From positions 1 to 22,545 of the IMG/VR virus record IMGVR_UViG_3300022413_000218: 22,545 nt of DNA. One strand, 5' to 3'. The notes below the pieces were generated by a model. It was not told the DNA's origin, did no database searches, and was given only the letters and a program-made list of their open reading frames with translations. Every line of letters begins with the position of its first letter. Positions within the stretch are counted from its first letter, which is position 1. Shown piece by piece: positions 21,799 to 22,545 of this stretch. The DNA is from a virus. The position numbers and the translations under genes were made by a program.

Positions 21799-22545
21799 TA
21801 TGCTTCTATCTCCAATTCATTATATTCTTTCAATGACATTTGTGACTTCCAAGCCATAGCTTCATTGGCTGTTTTTATTGACTTATCATCATCGTGTTCA
21901 TTTTCATCAGCAACCTGGGATATGTATTGTCTGCCAGTTGAGGGGTCTGTATATTTTACCATTAGTATGTCTATATCTGGGACCATATCCTTGATTTTAT
22001 ATAGTTCAGCCTTTGAGTTTCTATTACTCTTGTTAAGTAGTTTAGAATCTAGATGATCAAATATCATATCCATACCATAATGATTCATTGCAACCCTTCT
22101 TTGCTCGATGTTTGATATCTTTAGAACATCCTTCACTTGCATTTCTCGTTTAGTTACTGCTTTGAATAGTTCTGATTCCCCTAAGAGAGTCTCTGCAGGG
22201 AATGTCACACCCTGTATTGAATATATGGTATTGATGCCATCTCTCCATTCTATAGCAGGACCAGATACTGAATGTAGTCCTTTGTCTTGGATATGGGTCT
22301 TTTTTGGTAGTTTGCACGCTACTATGAAATGTTCAAACATGACAAGACTGAATGCCTGACGATTCAATTGTGAATACTTGTCAAAGTCATCACTAGTTAC
22401 AATTCCCATTTTTTTGAAATAGTCATAAAAAGACAACCATGGGGAATCCCAACAACCAAACCAGTGCTCATAAAATTTAATGGGTGTGTTAAATTCAATC
22501 CTTACTTGGTCCCTTACTTGTTCCTCTACTTGGTTCCTTACTTGT
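21798..22545 (-). CDS. DUF6745-like protein with QVxx repeats (5' end outside the window)
   Basis: The frame is open to the right edge (first full codon ends at 22544), giving 248 visible residues rather than only those after the TTG at 22436. The start reads QVRNQVEEQVRDQVR, four tetrapeptide repeats, then FYEHWFGCWDSPWLSFYDYF, an SGPAIEWRDGINTIYSIQGV segment, and near the C-terminus a TANEAMAWKSQMSLKEY segment. These match DUF6745 proteins, which often carry QVWDQV-type repeats, a 'W..fydff' segment, 'GPA..y.DG...y..hGv.vP', and end with 'T..EA.AW...l...Y'. Function unknown. The gene is not intact in this window. Confidence 0.72.
   Translation of the reverse strand, partial: QVRNQVEEQVRDQVRIEFNTPIKFYEHWFGCWDSPWLSFYDYFKKMGIVTSDDFDKYSQLNRQAFSLVMFEHFIVACKLPKKTHIQDKGLHSVSGPAIEWRDGINTIYSIQGVTFPAETLLGESELFKAVTKREMQVKDVLKISNIEQRRVAMNHYGMDMIFDHLDSKLLNKSNRNSKAELYKIKDMVPDIDILMVKYTDPSTGRQYISQVADENEHDDDKSIKTANEAMAWKSQMSLKEYNELEIEA
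22498..22545 (-). repeat. 12-base tandem repeats encoding QVxx
   Basis: Four imperfect 12-base units on the minus strand (CAAGTAAGGAAC, CAAGTAGAGGAA, CAAGTAAGGGAC, CAAGTAAGGATT) encode QVRN, QVEE, QVRD and QVRI. The array reaches the window edge and may go on. Copy number could vary by slippage. Confidence 0.88.

Noticed and set aside
22498-22545. Replication-origin iterons
   Set aside because: The 12-base units are in frame with the DUF6745-like gene and keep a peptide pattern typical of that family.
1-22545. Integrase, replication, tail-tube, sheath or tape-measure genes
   Set aside because: Looked for and not found; the window covers only packaging, head, some appendages and accessory genes, so lifestyle and tail type cannot be settled here.

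Overview
The window looks like part of the genome of a tailed virus (Caudoviricetes), or a provirus with the same layout. The host is probably an archaeon. Every supported gene lies on the minus strand, so it reads from right to left. Support for an archaeal host is indirect: TATA-like boxes (TTTAAA, TTAAATA) 20-40 bases before starts, a T-rich tract after the capsid gene in place of a hairpin terminator, many very small CxxC zinc-binding proteins, frequent TTG starts, and membrane proteins with a cytoplasmic zinc ribbon before the membrane segment. An AT-rich ammonia-oxidising archaeon (Nitrososphaerota) is my best guess, but nothing here proves it.

Layout, in transcription order. (1) 22544-15748: an accessory module of about twenty short genes, mostly joined by 1- or 4-base start/stop overlaps (TAATG, ATGA, TTGA). 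It opens with a DUF6745-like protein carrying QVxx repeats and its usual small partner. It then has four membrane-anchored or secreted proteins (157, 250, 227 and 438 aa) and a run of miniature zinc-binding and single-span membrane proteins. (2) 15706-13261: a 416-aa protein of unknown function with a C-terminal zinc motif, then a ParB-fold/DNA-methyltransferase fusion. (3) 13230-11109: a probable small terminase subunit and a clear large terminase. (4) 11108-10773: a non-coding gap with a complete tRNA-His(GTG) and about 200 bases rich in inverted repeats. (5) 10772-5328: the head module, with portal, two tiny proteins, a protease with an acidic scaffold-like tail, a head-decoration-like protein, the probable major capsid protein and two possible connector genes. 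(6) 5277-1: virion appendages, namely a beta-helix fibre with HTH-type repeats, a 1001-aa protein with a PhoD-like metallophosphoesterase domain, and the start of another gene that leaves the window.

How the parts fit: the terminase pair and portal package DNA; the protease/scaffold, decoration protein and capsid protein build and mature the head; the fibre and phosphoesterase protein probably meet the host surface. A repeated element (AAACACTTCT and variants) precedes four structural transcription units and also an internal ATG that would give a separate scaffold. I read it as a candidate late promoter. No tail tube, sheath, tape measure, integrase or replication gene is visible, so the rest of the tail genes must lie outside the window.
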